Shown here one piece after another: positions 6,641-6,991 of a stretch of DNA of 6,991 bases. A model generated the notes under the pieces. It did no database searches. It was not told the DNA's origin and saw only the letters and a program-made list of their open reading frames with translations. The stretch spans positions 1-6,991 of the forward strand of contig JACCSF010000086.1 of assembly GCA_013813135.1 (NCBI GenBank), written 5' to 3'. How positions within the stretch are numbered: position 1 is the first letter of the stretch; each line of letters starts with the position of its first letter. This DNA is from Thermoleophilaceae bacterium. Its GTDB lineage: Bacteria > Actinomycetota > Thermoleophilia > Solirubrobacterales > Thermoleophilaceae. Position numbers and translations under genes: made by a program.

Positions 6641-6841
6641 TTATTGCGGGCGCGGGCGAAGGTAGTCGCGGTCCCGTCTCAAGTGCAGGTTGCGCAGTTC
6701 GGCCTCAGTTTTTCCGACGATGTCGCCTTCGCAGGACAGGATCTCGGCATCCCACCAGCGCAATGCTTCGCCGGCGCTTCCGTCGCTCCATCGCACGATT
6801 GCCCCCGAGCGCGAGCCGTACCGCTCGCCGCCTAGCGGCCA
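6641..6841 (-). CDS. Short Trp-rich soluble protein, start unresolved
   Basis: The minus-strand frame ending at TAA 6641-6643 reads WPLGGERYGSRSG from 6841. It continues with AIVRWSDGSAGEALRWWDAE, then ILSCEGDIVGKTEAE and LRNLHLRRDRDYLRPRPQ. The mixed polar/hydrophobic pattern, Trp and Asp content and C/G-rich third positions look like a real protein. The closing pattern (EGD.VGKT then L..LH.RRD.D) resembles small uncharacterised actinobacterial proteins as I recall them, so no function is given. There is no in-frame ATG up to the window edge. GTG 6796 would give only 51 residues and lacks a good ribosome site. ATG 6876, six bases after the stop of the upstream tiny gene, is in another frame and meets TAG near 6834, so a single-base shift may have broken the 5' end. 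Confidence 0.5.
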   Translation of the reverse strand, partial: WPLGGERYGSRSGAIVRWSDGSAGEALRWWDAEILSCEGDIVGKTEAELRNLHLRRDRDYLRPRPQ

Positions 6842-6860
6842 GCCCGGCCTCTGAGGCTGG
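6839..6860 (-). repeat. Hairpin CCAGCC/GGCTGG between the two small minus genes
   Basis: A perfect 6-bp stem encloses a 10-nt loop and lies just downstream of the tiny membrane peptide gene. There is no T-tract. It may be structure within a shared transcript. Confidence 0.25.
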
Positions 6861-6882
6861 GTGTCCTGGTGCGCATGCGGGA

Positions 6883-6957
6883 TCAGAGGATGAACACGAT
6901 TACCACTATGACGATGACGGCGACAACGACGGCGATGACAATATTGCGAGTAGTCAT
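6883..6957 (-). CDS. 24-residue single-pass membrane peptide
   Basis: ATG 6955-6957 (minus strand) opens a frame ending at TGA 6883-6885. It begins MTTRNIVIAVVVAVIV, continues with I/V residues and ends VIVFIL. The first five residues are polar with one Arg. The remaining 19 or so are almost pure Val/Ile/Ala with one Phe and a C-terminal Leu, just long enough to cross a membrane once. GGAGG (minus strand, 6964-6968) lies 6 nt before the ATG, an ideal spacing. The positive N-terminus suggests it faces the cytoplasm. The function is unknown. Comparable peptides act as regulators of membrane proteins or as type I toxins, but no antisense RNA or partner can be seen here. It is probably cotranscribed with the short Trp-rich frame that follows. 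Confidence 0.65.
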   Translation of the reverse strand: MTTRNIVIAVVVAVIVIVVIVFIL

Positions 6958-6963
6958 GGGGCG

Positions 6964-6968
6964 CCTCC
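6964..6968 (-). promoter_or_regulatory. Ribosome binding site of the tiny membrane peptide
   Basis: GGAGG on the minus strand, 6 nt before ATG 6957, is the main argument that this very short frame is translated. Confidence 0.65.
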
Positions 6969-6991
6969 GACGGGTTGGAACACCGGTCGAG

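Noticed and set aside
6890..6991. Plus-strand frame through the repeated GAC/GAT/ACG tract that could be read as an Asp-rich or Thr/Met-rich repeat protein.
   Set aside because: The tract is the complement of Val/Ile codons of the minus-strand membrane peptide, which has a start, stop and ribosome site; the plus-strand readings have none.
1..6991. CRISPR array, toxin-antitoxin pair, restriction or other defence genes.
   Set aside because: No spaced direct repeats and no nuclease, helicase or methyltransferase of DNA type were found; the only methyltransferase is the lipid type.

Overview
This is a high-GC window. GC-rich third codon positions, GTG starts and the look of the lipid genes fit an actinomycete, possibly the Thermoleophilia/Solirubrobacterales group. 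That placement rests on recalled protein resemblance only. The segment looks accessory and partly decayed: two genes are clean and full length (an AI-2E-family permease and a fatty acid desaturase), while several others carry stops or single-base frameshifts.

Left part (1-1767): a broken IS30-family transposase fills about 183-1343, with one in-frame stop and two compensating single-base indels. Directly after it lies the C-terminal half of a thioredoxin-fold GST-N-like domain (1390-1599), apparently cut off by the element. Middle (1768-3180): an intact AI-2E family membrane protein with an unusual Pro/acidic N-terminal tail and a C-terminal four-cysteine zinc ribbon. The following gap holds a 45-nt minus-strand sequence with the exact geometry of the 3' part of a tRNA (anticodon CCA, Trp-like), two inverted repeats, and a promoter placed for leaderless transcription of the next gene.

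Right part (3665-6185): a frameshifted VOC/glyoxalase-fold gene, then a CFA-synthase-like SAM methyltransferase that is intact except for one extra base near its 5' end, then an intact membrane fatty acid desaturase. The last two plausibly act in sequence on membrane acyl chains: the desaturase makes a cis double bond and the methyltransferase modifies it. However, two residues of the classical cyclopropane-synthase bicarbonate pocket are replaced.

Far right (6186-6991): about 450 nt with no recognisable gene, then two small minus-strand genes that are easily missed. One is a 24-residue single-membrane-segment peptide with a good ribosome-binding site. Just downstream of it is a short Trp-rich soluble protein frame whose start codon cannot be resolved. 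No CRISPR array, rRNA, intact tRNA or defence system is visible.
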